Assembly (NCBI RefSeq): GCF_018966525.1
Contig: NZ_CP076607.1
Coordinates: 1,612,001-1,676,000 of the forward strand
Source: Paenibacillus sophorae
GTDB lineage: Bacteria; Bacillota; Bacilli; Paenibacillales; Paenibacillaceae
Length of the DNA: 64,000 bases
Reading direction: 5' to 3'
Below the pieces are notes generated by a model. The model saw nothing but the letters and a program-made list of their open reading frames with translations. It searched no databases and was not told the origin of the DNA. Shown here one piece after another: positions 16,143 to 23,719 of the stretch (positions within the stretch are counted from its first letter, which is position 1; every line of letters starts with the position of its first letter). A program made the position numbers and the translations under genes.

Positions 16143-17693
16143 ATGAGAGTAAAAAACTCCATCATTAATATAACGGCGGGCATCGGCAATCAATTAGTGA
16201 TCACCCTGCTGAGCTTTGCCTCTAGAACCGTCTTCATTAACCGGCTCGGCATCGAGTATTTGGGCGTAAACGGCTTGTTCACGAACATTCTCTCGATGCT
16301 GACGCTCGCCGAGGCGGGTATCGGGACGAGTATTATGTACAGCCTGTACAAGCCAGTGGCGGAGAATGATTATGAGAAGATCGGCCGGTTAATGCGGCTG
16401 TACCGCAGAGCCTATCTGGTCATCGCGCTTGTAGTGACATTGCTCGGACTGTCGGTATTGCCTTTTCTGAACGTAATTGTCAAGGATCATAGCGTGGAGC
16501 ATCTGCATTTGATTTACCTGATTTTTCTGCTCAATACGGTAACGCCCTATTTTTTCTCCTATAAAAATTCATTCCTGAGCGTCAATCAGAAGAACTACAT
16601 CGTAACCGTGGCCTTCTCGGTAACTTCTATTATCTCCACCTCTCTGAAGATCGGCATCTTGTATTATACGTCGAACTACATACTTTTTCTTATTGTGGAC
16701 AGCGTGCTTACGGTAACGACTTCCATCCTGTTAACAGTGGTCGCGAACCGGAAATATCCTTATTTGAAGCAAAAAGTGATAGGGAGGCTCGATGCCGGAA
16801 CCCGAAACGGAATAGTCAAAAATGTAAAAGCGATTATTATCCAGAATATCGGCAGCTATCTGGTGCTGGAAACGGAAAGCATCCTCATTTCCACCTTTGT
16901 CAGCCTCAAGGCCGTCGGCTTGTATTCCAACTATAAAATGCTGATCGATATCGCCAGAACGTTCATCAACCAGGTGTTCATCAATTTGTATCACAGCGTC
17001 GGCAATCTCGTGTCGAGTGAAAGTACGGAGAAAGTATACAGCGTATATAAAGTCATGCTGCTGCTCAGCTTTTGGCTGTACTCGCTGCTAGCGACACTGT
17101 TATATATCGTGCTTGCGCCGTTCATCACGCTGTGGATCGGAGAGAAATTCCTGATGAGCAGCGGAGTGCTTGCCATTTTGGTGCTTCTGTTCTTCGAGCG
17201 GGGGATGCGTAATCCCATCACGACCGTGAAGACAACAGCCGGTATTTTTCAAGAAGACCGGTATGTTCCGTTGGCTCAGGCGGCGGTCGGCTTAGGCATT
17301 TCCATTATTTTGGTGCGGCAGATCGGGATTGCGGGAGTCTTCATCGGCTCATTGGTCGGCGCTCTGGCCATGCCTTTTTGGACAACGCCCTATCTGGTGT
17401 ATAAAAAGGTATTTCACCGGCCCTTGTCGGAGCACTACCGACTCTATGCATACTTTACTATAATAGGGGTAGGCGCTTTTTTTGCGGCATATTCAGCGAG
17501 CGGTCTGATCCATGCGAACAGCTTTCCGCTTCTCCTGGTTAAAGGCGCGGTCGCGTTCATCATTGTCAATCTCATCTATGTGCTGCTCTTTCACCGCAGA
17601 GATGAATTTGCCTACCTGCAAGGAATCGCCAAGACGCTGCTAGGAAAGGTCACTGTAAGGTTCGGCCCATTAAAAAAGACGGAGGTTGATTAG
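16143..17693 (+). CDS. Wzx-type polysaccharide flippase (MVF/MATE-like)
   Basis: This 516-residue integral membrane protein has about 12-14 hydrophobic segments. It starts NSIINITAGIGNQLVITLLS, with the conserved FINRLGIEYLGVNGLFTNILSMLTLAEAGIG segment of Wzx-like O-antigen and teichoic-type translocases. It should flip the undecaprenyl-PP-linked repeat unit across the membrane for the polymerase encoded at 2882. The ATG at 16143 follows AGGGG at proper distance, rather than the ATG at 16137 inside that motif. The last segment drops hydrophobicity and ends in a basic tail. Confidence 0.9.
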   Translation: MRVKNSIINITAGIGNQLVITLLSFASRTVFINRLGIEYLGVNGLFTNILSMLTLAEAGIGTSIMYSLYKPVAENDYEKIGRLMRLYRRAYLVIALVVTLLGLSVLPFLNVIVKDHSVEHLHLIYLIFLLNTVTPYFFSYKNSFLSVNQKNYIVTVAFSVTSIISTSLKIGILYYTSNYILFLIVDSVLTVTTSILLTVVANRKYPYLKQKVIGRLDAGTRNGIVKNVKAIIIQNIGSYLVLETESILISTFVSLKAVGLYSNYKMLIDIARTFINQVFINLYHSVGNLVSSESTEKVYSVYKVMLLLSFWLYSLLATLLYIVLAPFITLWIGEKFLMSSGVLAILVLLFFERGMRNPITTVKTTAGIFQEDRYVPLAQAAVGLGISIILVRQIGIAGVFIGSLVGALAMPFWTTPYLVYKKVFHRPLSEHYRLYAYFTIIGVGAFFAAYSASGLIHANSFPLLLVKGAVAFIIVNLIYVLLFHRRDEFAYLQGIAKTLLGKVTVRFGPLKKTEVD

Positions 17694-17694
17694 G

Positions 17695-18729
17695 ATGGCT
17701 ATTCTTATCACCGGAGGCGCCGGTTACATTGGCAGCCATACCGCGGTGGAACTGCTGGAAGCGGGATATGAAGTTGTAATTGTCGATAATTTTGCCAACA
17801 GCCATCCCGAGGCGATCAAGCGGATCGGCGAAATTACGGGCAAGCCCTTCGCCTTCTATGAGCTTGATCTGCTCGACAAGGAGGCGCTGGACGATGTGTT
17901 TGCCAGACACGCTGTCGAAGCTGTCATTCATTTTGCGGGGCTCAAGGCTGTGGGCGAGTCGGTGCAAATTCCGCTGAAATACTACCACACCAACATTATG
18001 AGCACCTTGAGCTTATGCGAGACCATGAAGAAGCATGAGGTATTCCGCATCGTGTTCAGCTCTTCGGCGACCGTATACGGCGCTCCGGAGTCCGTGCCGA
18101 TTACGGAAGATTTCCCCATCGGCGCTACCAATCCATACGGACGAACCAAGGAAATGATTGAACATATTTTACGTGATGTATCCGTATCCGATTCCCGCTG
18201 GGGAATTTCCATCCTGCGCTACTTTAATCCAATCGGAGCGCACAAGAGCGGGCGGATCGGCGAAGACCCGAACAGCATTCCGAACAATCTGCTGCCCTAT
18301 ATCTCCCAGGTAGCTGTCGGCAAGCTGGCCAAGCTCAGTGTGTTCGGAGATGACTATCCGACGGCCGACGGAACGGGCGTAAGAGATTATATTCATGTCG
18401 TGGATCTGGCGCAGGGTCATCTGAAGGCGCTGGAGCGGATTATGAGTCGTACCGGGGTGGACGTGTACAATCTCGGAACGGGGCGAGGGCTGAGTGTGCT
18501 GGAGATCGTGAGGGCGTTCGAGAAGGTGTCGGGTCAAGCGATTCCTTACCAGATAGCGGAACGAAGAGCGGGCGATATCGCCGTCTGCTACGCAGATACG
18601 CTCAAGGCGAATGAAGAACTGGGCTGGCAGGCTGCCCGGGGAATCGAAGAAATGTGCGAGGATACGTGGCGTTGGCAGTCCGCTAATCCCAGAGGCTATG
18701 CAGAGAGTGAACTGGAACCATTGAAGTGA
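17695..18729 (+). CDS. galE: UDP-glucose 4-epimerase
   Basis: This 344-residue short-chain dehydrogenase/reductase has the NAD-binding motif GGAGYIGSHTAVELLEAGY at the N-terminus. The catalytic SSSATVYG and YGRTKEMIE (Tyr-x3-Lys) blocks are followed by RYFNPIGAHKSGRIGEDP and NNLLPYISQVAVGK. It interconverts UDP-Glc and UDP-Gal, supplying UDP-Gal for the EPS transferases. As last gene before a terminator it closes the EPS transcript. GGAGGTTGATTAGG precedes the ATG. Confidence 0.96.
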   Translation: MAILITGGAGYIGSHTAVELLEAGYEVVIVDNFANSHPEAIKRIGEITGKPFAFYELDLLDKEALDDVFARHAVEAVIHFAGLKAVGESVQIPLKYYHTNIMSTLSLCETMKKHEVFRIVFSSSATVYGAPESVPITEDFPIGATNPYGRTKEMIEHILRDVSVSDSRWGISILRYFNPIGAHKSGRIGEDPNSIPNNLLPYISQVAVGKLAKLSVFGDDYPTADGTGVRDYIHVVDLAQGHLKALERIMSRTGVDVYNLGTGRGLSVLEIVRAFEKVSGQAIPYQIAERRAGDIAVCYADTLKANEELGWQAARGIEEMCEDTWRWQSANPRGYAESELEPLK

Positions 18730-18736
18730 TCGATAG

Positions 18737-18777
18737 AGCCGTCTCGGAGGCGAATTGCTGAAGAGATGGCTTTTTTC
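18737..18777 (+). terminator. Terminator after galE
   Basis: AGCCGTCTC (18737-18745) pairs with GAGATGGCT (18763-18771) with one wobble, followed by a run of six T. It ends the EPS transcript. Confidence 0.75.
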
Positions 18778-18811
18778 TATAGGATAGAACAGAGGAGGGG
18801 TGCAGAGCAGA

Positions 18812-19141
18812 CTAGCGCCGTTCCAGCTTCCATTTGCTGTATTCCAGGAAATCGCGAAACTCTCTTTTGCTGATACCGGAATTCATTGCTTCCTTGACGA
18901 GCTCGCTCCATTCCATATCGGCCGGTTCGGCGCCTTCCTTCTGTTTGTCCGACTGCAGGAATTCTTCTACGGTTATACCCAGCACCAAGCCTACTTTCTC
19001 CAGGAACTGAATGGAGGGATTCCGCTGAATCCCGCGCTCTATTGAACTCAAATAGGATTTGGCTACTCCCGCTCTCTCGGATAATTCAGTAAGGGAGTAA
19101 TTTTTATTCTTGCGAAGCTGTTGTATCTTTTTACCGATCAT
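18812..19141 (-). CDS. SinR-like XRE-family repressor
   Basis: This 109-residue protein has an N-terminal helix-turn-helix (GKKIQQLRKNKNYSLTELSE, AGVAKSYLSSIERG) of the SinR type. Its C-terminal segment (WSELVKEAMNSGISKREFRD, FLEYSKWK) resembles the SinI/SinR dimerisation module. SinR represses biofilm matrix genes in Bacillus and binds GTTCTYT. Here two perfect palindromes carrying GTTCTTT lie upstream of the same minus-strand unit (20028 and 20103), which suggests autoregulation and control of the B1-B2 genes. No sinI-like antagonist is seen. GGAGGTCCGCT precedes the ATG. Confidence 0.85.
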   Translation of the reverse strand: MIGKKIQQLRKNKNYSLTELSERAGVAKSYLSSIERGIQRNPSIQFLEKVGLVLGITVEEFLQSDKQKEGAEPADMEWSELVKEAMNSGISKREFRDFLEYSKWKLERR

Positions 19142-19188
19142 AGCGGACCTCCATTACTTGAAACTGATACATAACATATCGATTTCGA

Positions 19189-19644
19189 TTATTGACTCGC
19201 CGTTTTGGCAAACTTATCGACAATAGTAAATTGATCCATCACTTCCGCGCCGGAAATATAATAAGGGCCGCTGCGAAGCCAGGCATGAGCGATCAGCTTA
19301 CCGTTGTTGTCCTTGGCCGTTCCCAAATAAAGGGTGCTACCGATTCCCCTTCGCTCCAGCATTTTCATACCGGCTATGGCTCTTACCAGACATTTGCTGT
19401 CCCACGGCGTGTATTTGCTGACTGTATTAATGGAGCTGGCAATATGTCTCATGGATGGTGTATGGTTTGCATCGTGGTCTTGATCCGTCTCTTGTCCTCT
19501 TTCACCGAGCGAAGGCGCTATTTTGGAGAACTTGTAGAAGAGGAGCGTGCGGGCCCAGCCTAGCAATAAAAAGGCTTCCAAATGGAACAAAAAAGTTGTC
19601 TTGTCCAGTGTGAACAACAGCCGGAGTTTACTTGCCATCTTCAT
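19189..19644 (-). CDS. Lasso-peptide B2-type protease (transglutaminase-like fold)
   Basis: This 151-residue protein matches the lasso-peptide biosynthesis B2 family (Transglut_core3). The presumed catalytic cysteine is C85 in YTPWDSKCLVRAIAGMKMLE, and H120 is in KLIAHAWLRSG. The third residue of the triad is not clear. A hydrophobic stretch (FHLEAFLLLGWA) sits at residues 20-31. B2 cleaves the leader from a precursor peptide delivered by the B1 recognition protein, encoded directly upstream with an overlapping ATGA. No lasso cyclase or precursor gene is visible in the window, so the partner substrate is unknown. Confidence 0.88.
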   Translation of the reverse strand: MKMASKLRLLFTLDKTTFLFHLEAFLLLGWARTLLFYKFSKIAPSLGERGQETDQDHDANHTPSMRHIASSINTVSKYTPWDSKCLVRAIAGMKMLERRGIGSTLYLGTAKDNNGKLIAHAWLRSGPYYISGAEVMDQFTIVDKFAKTASQ

Positions 19645-19940
19645 TTGGCATCAGCCACACGTATCAGATCTTCTTTCAGCAGGTTCTGTAAAAAAGGAAT
19701 GACGTCCTGCTCGCAAATATCAGCGTCGATTTCATAGATTTGCTGAAGGGATTCTAGGATCTCCTTTACGGATCGGGGAGTGCTGATAATGCTCCAAATA
19801 TCTCCTCCGACCTGGCCCAAATTGAAATACTTCCCTTGCTGTATGCTGAGCATGACCTTCTCGCCATCCATATCGCTGACAATATTGCCTTCACATTGAA
19901 CAAGAACGGTGTCTATGGATAAAATCTCTGCTTTTTTCAT
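19641..19940 (-). CDS. Lasso-peptide B1-type PqqD-like leader-binding protein (RRE)
   Basis: This 99-residue protein has the PqqD/RRE layout: a short beta start, LSIQQGKYFNLGQVGGDIWSII, then PRSVKEILESLQQIYEID and a final helix pair. RRE proteins bind the leader of a RiPP precursor and present it to the B2 protease, here the next gene. AAGGAG lies upstream; either the ATG at 19940 or a TTG at 19943 can be used, and the TTG has the better spacing. The stop overlaps the B2 start. It is first in a B1-B2-sinR unit. Confidence 0.88.
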   Translation of the reverse strand: MKKAEILSIDTVLVQCEGNIVSDMDGEKVMLSIQQGKYFNLGQVGGDIWSIISTPRSVKEILESLQQIYEIDADICEQDVIPFLQNLLKEDLIRVADAK

Positions 19941-20025
19941 CAAAAATCATCTCCTTAGCCGGAAATCTCAGGTGGTTGGTCTTGCGATAACCCAAGCTGA
20001 TAAATCATTTCGATAGGGCTCAAAA

Positions 20026-20045
20026 ACGTTCTTTCTAAAGAACGT
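20026..20045. promoter_or_regulatory. SinR-type operator palindrome (site 1)
   Basis: ACGTTCTTTCTAAAGAACGT is a palindrome with 9-bp arms around a 2-base centre. Each half contains GTTCTTT, the known SinR half-site. It lies in the leader of the B1-B2-sinR transcript, between the promoter and the B1 gene. Confidence 0.65.
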
Positions 20046-20100
20046 GACGAAAGAAATGTAAAAATATAACCGAAAAGCAAAGAAATTCAATAGAGAATAT

Positions 20101-20120
20101 ATGTTCTTTATAAAGAACAT
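20101..20120. promoter_or_regulatory. SinR-type operator palindrome (site 2)
   Basis: ATGTTCTTTATAAAGAACAT is a perfect 20-bp palindrome containing GTTCTTT in both halves. Its centre is 75 bp from site 1, about seven helical turns, so dimers on both sites would face the same side of the DNA. It lies just downstream of the predicted minus-strand transcription start. Confidence 0.7.
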
Positions 20121-20139
20121 GAATTTATAAATATAAGTT

Positions 20140-20163
20140 ATCATTCTACCAAATTATTGTCAA
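20140..20163 (-). promoter_or_regulatory. Predicted promoter of the B1-B2-sinR unit
   Basis: On the minus strand TTGACA (20163-20158) is followed after 14 bases by TGATAACTT, a TGn extended -10. The layout is like the two nucleotidyltransferase promoters but one base shorter. Transcription would start near 20133, just before the operator palindromes. Confidence 0.45.
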
Positions 20164-20201
20164 CTATCCCGGGGAGTTATTTTGTATTCAACTGCAGCAT
20201 A

Positions 20202-20230
20202 TTGACCTGATTGTACGGATATGGTATATA
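20202..20230 (+). promoter_or_regulatory. Sigma-A promoter of htpG
   Basis: TTGACC (20202-20207), a 17-base spacer and TATATA (20225-20230) make a good vegetative promoter. The predicted start lies just ahead of the CIRCE operator. Confidence 0.7.
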
Positions 20231-20240
20231 AAAATAGGGA

Positions 20241-20267
20241 TTAGCACTCGAATGATTCGAGTGCTAA
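20241..20267. promoter_or_regulatory. CIRCE element (HrcA operator)
   Basis: TTAGCACTC-N9-GAGTGCTAA is present without mismatch. CIRCE is the binding site of the heat-shock repressor HrcA. It lies right at the predicted htpG transcription start, so htpG should be derepressed when HrcA is inactivated by heat. Confidence 0.95.
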
Positions 20268-20347
20268 TCTGTGCGAAAGAGATGGTGGACATGCTTTTTC
20301 GCAAGACCATCTCGGTAATCGTTTTTTTTAGGGAAGGGGAATATTCA

Positions 20348-22228
20348 ATGGTCAAGAAACAGTTTCAGGCCGAATCGAAAAGATTGCTGGAAATGATGAT
20401 CAACTCGATCTACACGCAGCGCGAGATTTTCCTCCGTGAGCTCATTTCCAATGCCAGCGATGCCATCGACAAAATATATTACAAAGCGCTGACCGATGAG
20501 TCGCTCACGTTCAACAAAGAGGATTACTTCATTAAATTGACCGCAGACAAAGAGAACCGTACACTGACTCTCTCGGATACGGGAATCGGCATGACCCAGG
20601 AAGAGCTGGAGAATAATCTCGGGGTCATTGCCAAGAGCGGCTCGCTTGCCTTCAAGAAGGAGAACGAAGCGAAGGACGGCCATAACATTATCGGGCAGTT
20701 CGGGGTCGGTTTCTATTCCGCTTTTATGGTAGCTGACACCGTTACGGTAATCAGCCGCCCGCTCGGCAGTGACACGGCTTTCAAGTGGGAGTCCGAAGGC
20801 GCGGATGGCTATTCGATTGAGCCCACCGGGAAGGATTCGGTCGGCACCGATATCATCCTGAAGATCAAGGATAACACCGAGGAAGACAATTATGACGAGT
20901 TTCTGGAAGAGTATCGCCTGAAATCGATTATTAAGAAGTACTCCGATTTTATCCGCTACCCGATCAAAATGGACATTGCCCAGAGCAAGCTGAAGGAAGG
21001 CAGCGAGAACGAATACGAGCAAACGATCGAAGAGCAGACCGTCAACAGCATGGTCCCGATCTGGCGCAAGAACAAAAGCGAGCTGAAAGACGAGGATTAC
21101 GAGAACTTCTACCAGGAGAAGCGTTACGGCTTCGACAAGCCGCTGAAGCATATCCATATCAGCGCAGACGGCGCGGTCGTGTACAACGCGATCCTCTTCA
21201 TTCCGGAGAATACGCCTTTTGATTACTACACCAAGGAGTATGAAAAAGGTCTGGAGCTTTACTCGAACGGCGTCCTCATCATGAACAAATGCGGCGACCT
21301 GCTGCCCGACTATTTCAGCTTCGTCAAAGGGATGGTCGATTCCGAGGACCTGTCGCTCAACATCTCGCGCGAGCTGCTTCAGCATGACCGCCAGCTCAGC
21401 CTGATCGCCAAGAACATCAAGAACAAGATTAAGAGCGCGCTGCAAAGCCTGCTTAAGGACGAGAGAGAGCAGTACGAGAAGTTCTATAATGCCTTCGGCA
21501 GACAGATTAAATTCGGGGTGTACAGCGATTACGGCATCAATAAGGACACGCTTCAAGATCTCCTGCTGTTCCACTCCTCCAAGGAGAAGAAGCTGGTCAG
21601 CCTGGACGAATACGTATCAAGAATGCCCGAGGATCAAAAATACATCTACTACGCTTCCGGCGAGTCCATCGAACGGATCGAGAAGCTGCCGCAGACAGAA
21701 GTGGTGGCCGACAAAGGCTATGAAATTCTGTACTTCACCGACGATATCGACGAGTTCGCCATCAAAATGCTGATGAACTACAAAGACAAGGAATTCAAAT
21801 CCGTCTCCAGCGGCGATCTCGGGATCGACACGGAAGAGCAGGATAAAGCCGCCGAAAACGCGGATACCGAGAATAAAGACCTCTTTGAAGCGATGAAGGA
21901 TGTACTCAGCGGCAAGGTCAAGAGCGTCAAAGCGTCCAAACGGCTGAAGTCTCATCCGGTCTGCCTGTCCTCGGAAGGCGATCTGACCATCGAGATGGAA
22001 AAAACGCTCCGGGCGATGCCAAACAGCACCGATGTTCAGGCCGACAAGGTTCTGGAAATCAACGTGAACCATGACGTCTTCAAGTCCCTTAAGAATGCTC
22101 AAGAGAAGGACACGGAGAAGCTTGCCCTCTATACGAATCTGCTGTATAACCAGGCTCTGCTCATCGAAGGGCTGCCGGTCGGCGATCCGGTGGAGTTCAC
22201 GAATGACATTTGCAAGATTATGGTGTAA
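20348..22228 (+). CDS. htpG: Molecular chaperone HtpG (Hsp90)
   Basis: This 626-residue protein is a full-length bacterial Hsp90. The N-terminal ATPase domain has ELISNASDAIDK, DTGIGMT and GQFGVGFYSAFM of the GHKL fold. The middle domain holds SRELLQHDRQLSLIAKNI with the catalytic arginine region. The C-terminal dimerisation domain is complete. It folds and stabilises client proteins under stress in the cytosol. The ATG at 20348 follows GGGAAGGGG and gives the usual family length; the longer frame starts inside the CIRCE element. Control is by HrcA through CIRCE. Confidence 0.97.
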   Translation: MVKKQFQAESKRLLEMMINSIYTQREIFLRELISNASDAIDKIYYKALTDESLTFNKEDYFIKLTADKENRTLTLSDTGIGMTQEELENNLGVIAKSGSLAFKKENEAKDGHNIIGQFGVGFYSAFMVADTVTVISRPLGSDTAFKWESEGADGYSIEPTGKDSVGTDIILKIKDNTEEDNYDEFLEEYRLKSIIKKYSDFIRYPIKMDIAQSKLKEGSENEYEQTIEEQTVNSMVPIWRKNKSELKDEDYENFYQEKRYGFDKPLKHIHISADGAVVYNAILFIPENTPFDYYTKEYEKGLELYSNGVLIMNKCGDLLPDYFSFVKGMVDSEDLSLNISRELLQHDRQLSLIAKNIKNKIKSALQSLLKDEREQYEKFYNAFGRQIKFGVYSDYGINKDTLQDLLLFHSSKEKKLVSLDEYVSRMPEDQKYIYYASGESIERIEKLPQTEVVADKGYEILYFTDDIDEFAIKMLMNYKDKEFKSVSSGDLGIDTEEQDKAAENADTENKDLFEAMKDVLSGKVKSVKASKRLKSHPVCLSSEGDLTIEMEKTLRAMPNSTDVQADKVLEINVNHDVFKSLKNAQEKDTEKLALYTNLLYNQALLIEGLPVGDPVEFTNDICKIMV

Positions 22229-22270
22229 AGCAGTCGATAAGTCTTTAGCTCAAGAGTTCACGAACGATAT

Positions 22271-22311
22271 AACCCGTATTCGGCCTAAACGCCGGAGCGG
22301 GTTGTTTTTTT
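22271..22311 (+). terminator. Terminator after htpG
   Basis: AACCCG (22271-22276) pairs with CGGGTT (22298-22303), with an inner GGC/GCC stem, followed by a long T-run. Confidence 0.85.
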
Positions 22312-22338
22312 ACATATAGATGAGCACGGTCAGAGGAA

Positions 22339-22368
22339 TTGACATCTTTCAATTAGCGGTGTTACTCT
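22339..22368 (+). promoter_or_regulatory. Predicted promoter of nucleotidyltransferase gene 2
   Basis: TTGACA (22339-22344), 15 bases, then TGTTACTCT. Elements and spacing match the promoter at 7670-7699. No GTTCTYT palindrome is seen here, so the SinR-type control proposed for paralogue 1 would not apply. Confidence 0.6.
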
Positions 22369-22401
22369 CTTGGTGATAACGCGGGATGAAGGAGAGTGTC
22401 T

Positions 22402-23586
22402 ATGACTGACCGGTATGCGCTTAACAAAGGAGTTTTATCTAGAGAGTTAGCGCTTCTTCTTACGTTACTTGCTGCGGACAGTATGGACGGGACGGCGGAG
22501 CGGGAGCCGGAGATGTTCGCGGATATCGATTGGAAGCTTGTTGTCCGGCTTGCCATGCATCATCGCGTTTATCCCTTCTTATATCCCAAGATTAGCCGTA
22601 TACGTGAAGGAATGGTGCCTTCTGGGGTCAGAGATTGTCTGCAAAATGAATATCGCAGGAATACGATCCAGATGCTTCAGCTCAGCGGGGAAATGGGAAA
22701 TCTCAGCGAAGAGCTTGCCCGCTTGAATATACGCTCTCTGTTTCTGAAGGGGCCGGTGCTTGCCCAGGATTTATACGGCGATATATCGCTCCGCACGTCG
22801 CGCGATCTCGATTTCATCGTGCCGATCGGAGAACTGGCCCAGGCTGAAGCGCTGCTTATCCGTCTTGGATATGTGAAAGAAGAGGAATTCGAGACCATTC
22901 TGGGAGATTGGAAATGGAGACAGCATCATACGACATTCCATCATCCTGTCAACAATATTAAGGTTGAAGTCCACTGGCGGTTGAACCCTGCTCCATCCAA
23001 GGAGCCGGACTTCGATCAGCTCTGGGAACGCAGGAGGATAAGCAATCACTTTGGCCGGAGCGTCCATTACTTGGGCAGGGAGGATCTGTTCCTGTTTCTG
23101 GCGGCCCATGGGGCCAGGCATGGCTGGTCCAGACTGAGATGGCTGCTCGATATAAAGCAATTGCTGCTGCAGCAGCCGGACCCCGGCGCATTAACCAGAC
23201 TTCTTGATCGGTATGATCATGGCGACGCTGGGGGACAGGCCCTTACATTGGCTGCCGGTCTGCTGAATGCGCCGGTTGATCCCGGGCTGTACGGCTTGAC
23301 GGACAGACCGAAGGCCCGGCGCCTGGCGCGGCTTGCCATGTTCTATGTGGAGCGCATGGTCAATCTGCATAATCCGTCGCTGCCGCCCGAGGTGGAACGG
23401 CATTACCGGTATTATCAGCCGACGATTTTATCACGAGGGCAGCAGCTTGTGTACGTGCTCGGTTTTCTTTATCCTTATGCGGCGGACGCGAAGACGCTGC
23501 CGCTGCCGAAGCAGCTGCATTTTCTTTATTTCCCTTTGCGGCCCTTTTTATGGGCCTGGAGAAAAGCATTCAGTGAGGCGAAATGA
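22402..23586 (+). CDS. Nucleotidyltransferase family protein (PF14907-like), paralogue 2
   Basis: This 394-residue protein is collinear and highly similar to the product of 7876 (same length). Shared blocks include FLKGPVLAQDLYGDISLRTS, DLDFIVPIGELAQAEALL, HWRLNPAPSKEPDFDQLW and HGARHGWSRLRWLLDIKQLL, and the C-terminal LHFLYFPLRPFLWAWRK. The function of the family is unknown; members occur as accessory genes in lasso-peptide clusters of Bacillales. It is a single-gene transcript with its own promoter and terminator. AAGGAGAG places the start at the ATG at 22402; the GTG six bases earlier is less likely. Confidence 0.85.
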   Translation: MTDRYALNKGVLSRELALLLTLLAADSMDGTAEREPEMFADIDWKLVVRLAMHHRVYPFLYPKISRIREGMVPSGVRDCLQNEYRRNTIQMLQLSGEMGNLSEELARLNIRSLFLKGPVLAQDLYGDISLRTSRDLDFIVPIGELAQAEALLIRLGYVKEEEFETILGDWKWRQHHTTFHHPVNNIKVEVHWRLNPAPSKEPDFDQLWERRRISNHFGRSVHYLGREDLFLFLAAHGARHGWSRLRWLLDIKQLLLQQPDPGALTRLLDRYDHGDAGGQALTLAAGLLNAPVDPGLYGLTDRPKARRLARLAMFYVERMVNLHNPSLPPEVERHYRYYQPTILSRGQQLVYVLGFLYPYAADAKTLPLPKQLHFLYFPLRPFLWAWRKAFSEAK

Positions 23587-23619
23587 GTTAAGGCTTATAA
23601 TAGCCTTTAGCTCAAGAAA

Positions 23620-23655
23620 AACCGCATCCGGCCTGTCGCCGGAGCGGTTATTTTT
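23620..23655 (+). terminator. Terminator after nucleotidyltransferase gene 2
   Basis: AACCGC (23620-23625) pairs with GCGGTT (23644-23649), with inner TCCGG/CCGGA, followed by ATTTTTG. The phrase CTTTAGCTCAAGA just before it also occurs before the htpG terminator. Confidence 0.8.
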
Positions 23656-23676
23656 GTCCCATAAAGCGAACGTATG

Positions 23677-23685
23677 TGCTATAAT
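23677..23685 (+). promoter_or_regulatory. Extended -10 promoter of the ABC exporter genes
   Basis: TGCTATAAT is a perfect extended -10. No good -35 is visible, as is common for TGn promoters. It leaves a leader of about 175 bases before the ATP-binding protein gene. Confidence 0.55.
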
Positions 23686-23719
23686 GAAACAGAATTCCAC
23701 CCCGACAGGTGATCCCTGT

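Noticed and set aside
19955..20085. Minus-strand frames before B1 (up to 41 codons) considered as the missing precursor
   Set aside because: They lack the leader motif and a ring-forming core, and overlap the operator palindrome; kept only as a possible leader peptide.
20345..21574. 409-codon open frame on the strand opposite htpG
   Set aside because: It lies wholly inside htpG in antisense, has Leu/Val/Asp-rich composition mirroring the codon use of the real gene, and has no ribosome site or family motif.
22242..23620. CTTTAGCTCAAGA repeated before two terminators
   Set aside because: Thirteen bases shared near two neighbouring terminators; too short to call a mobile repeat, probably duplicated along with the nucleotidyltransferase region.
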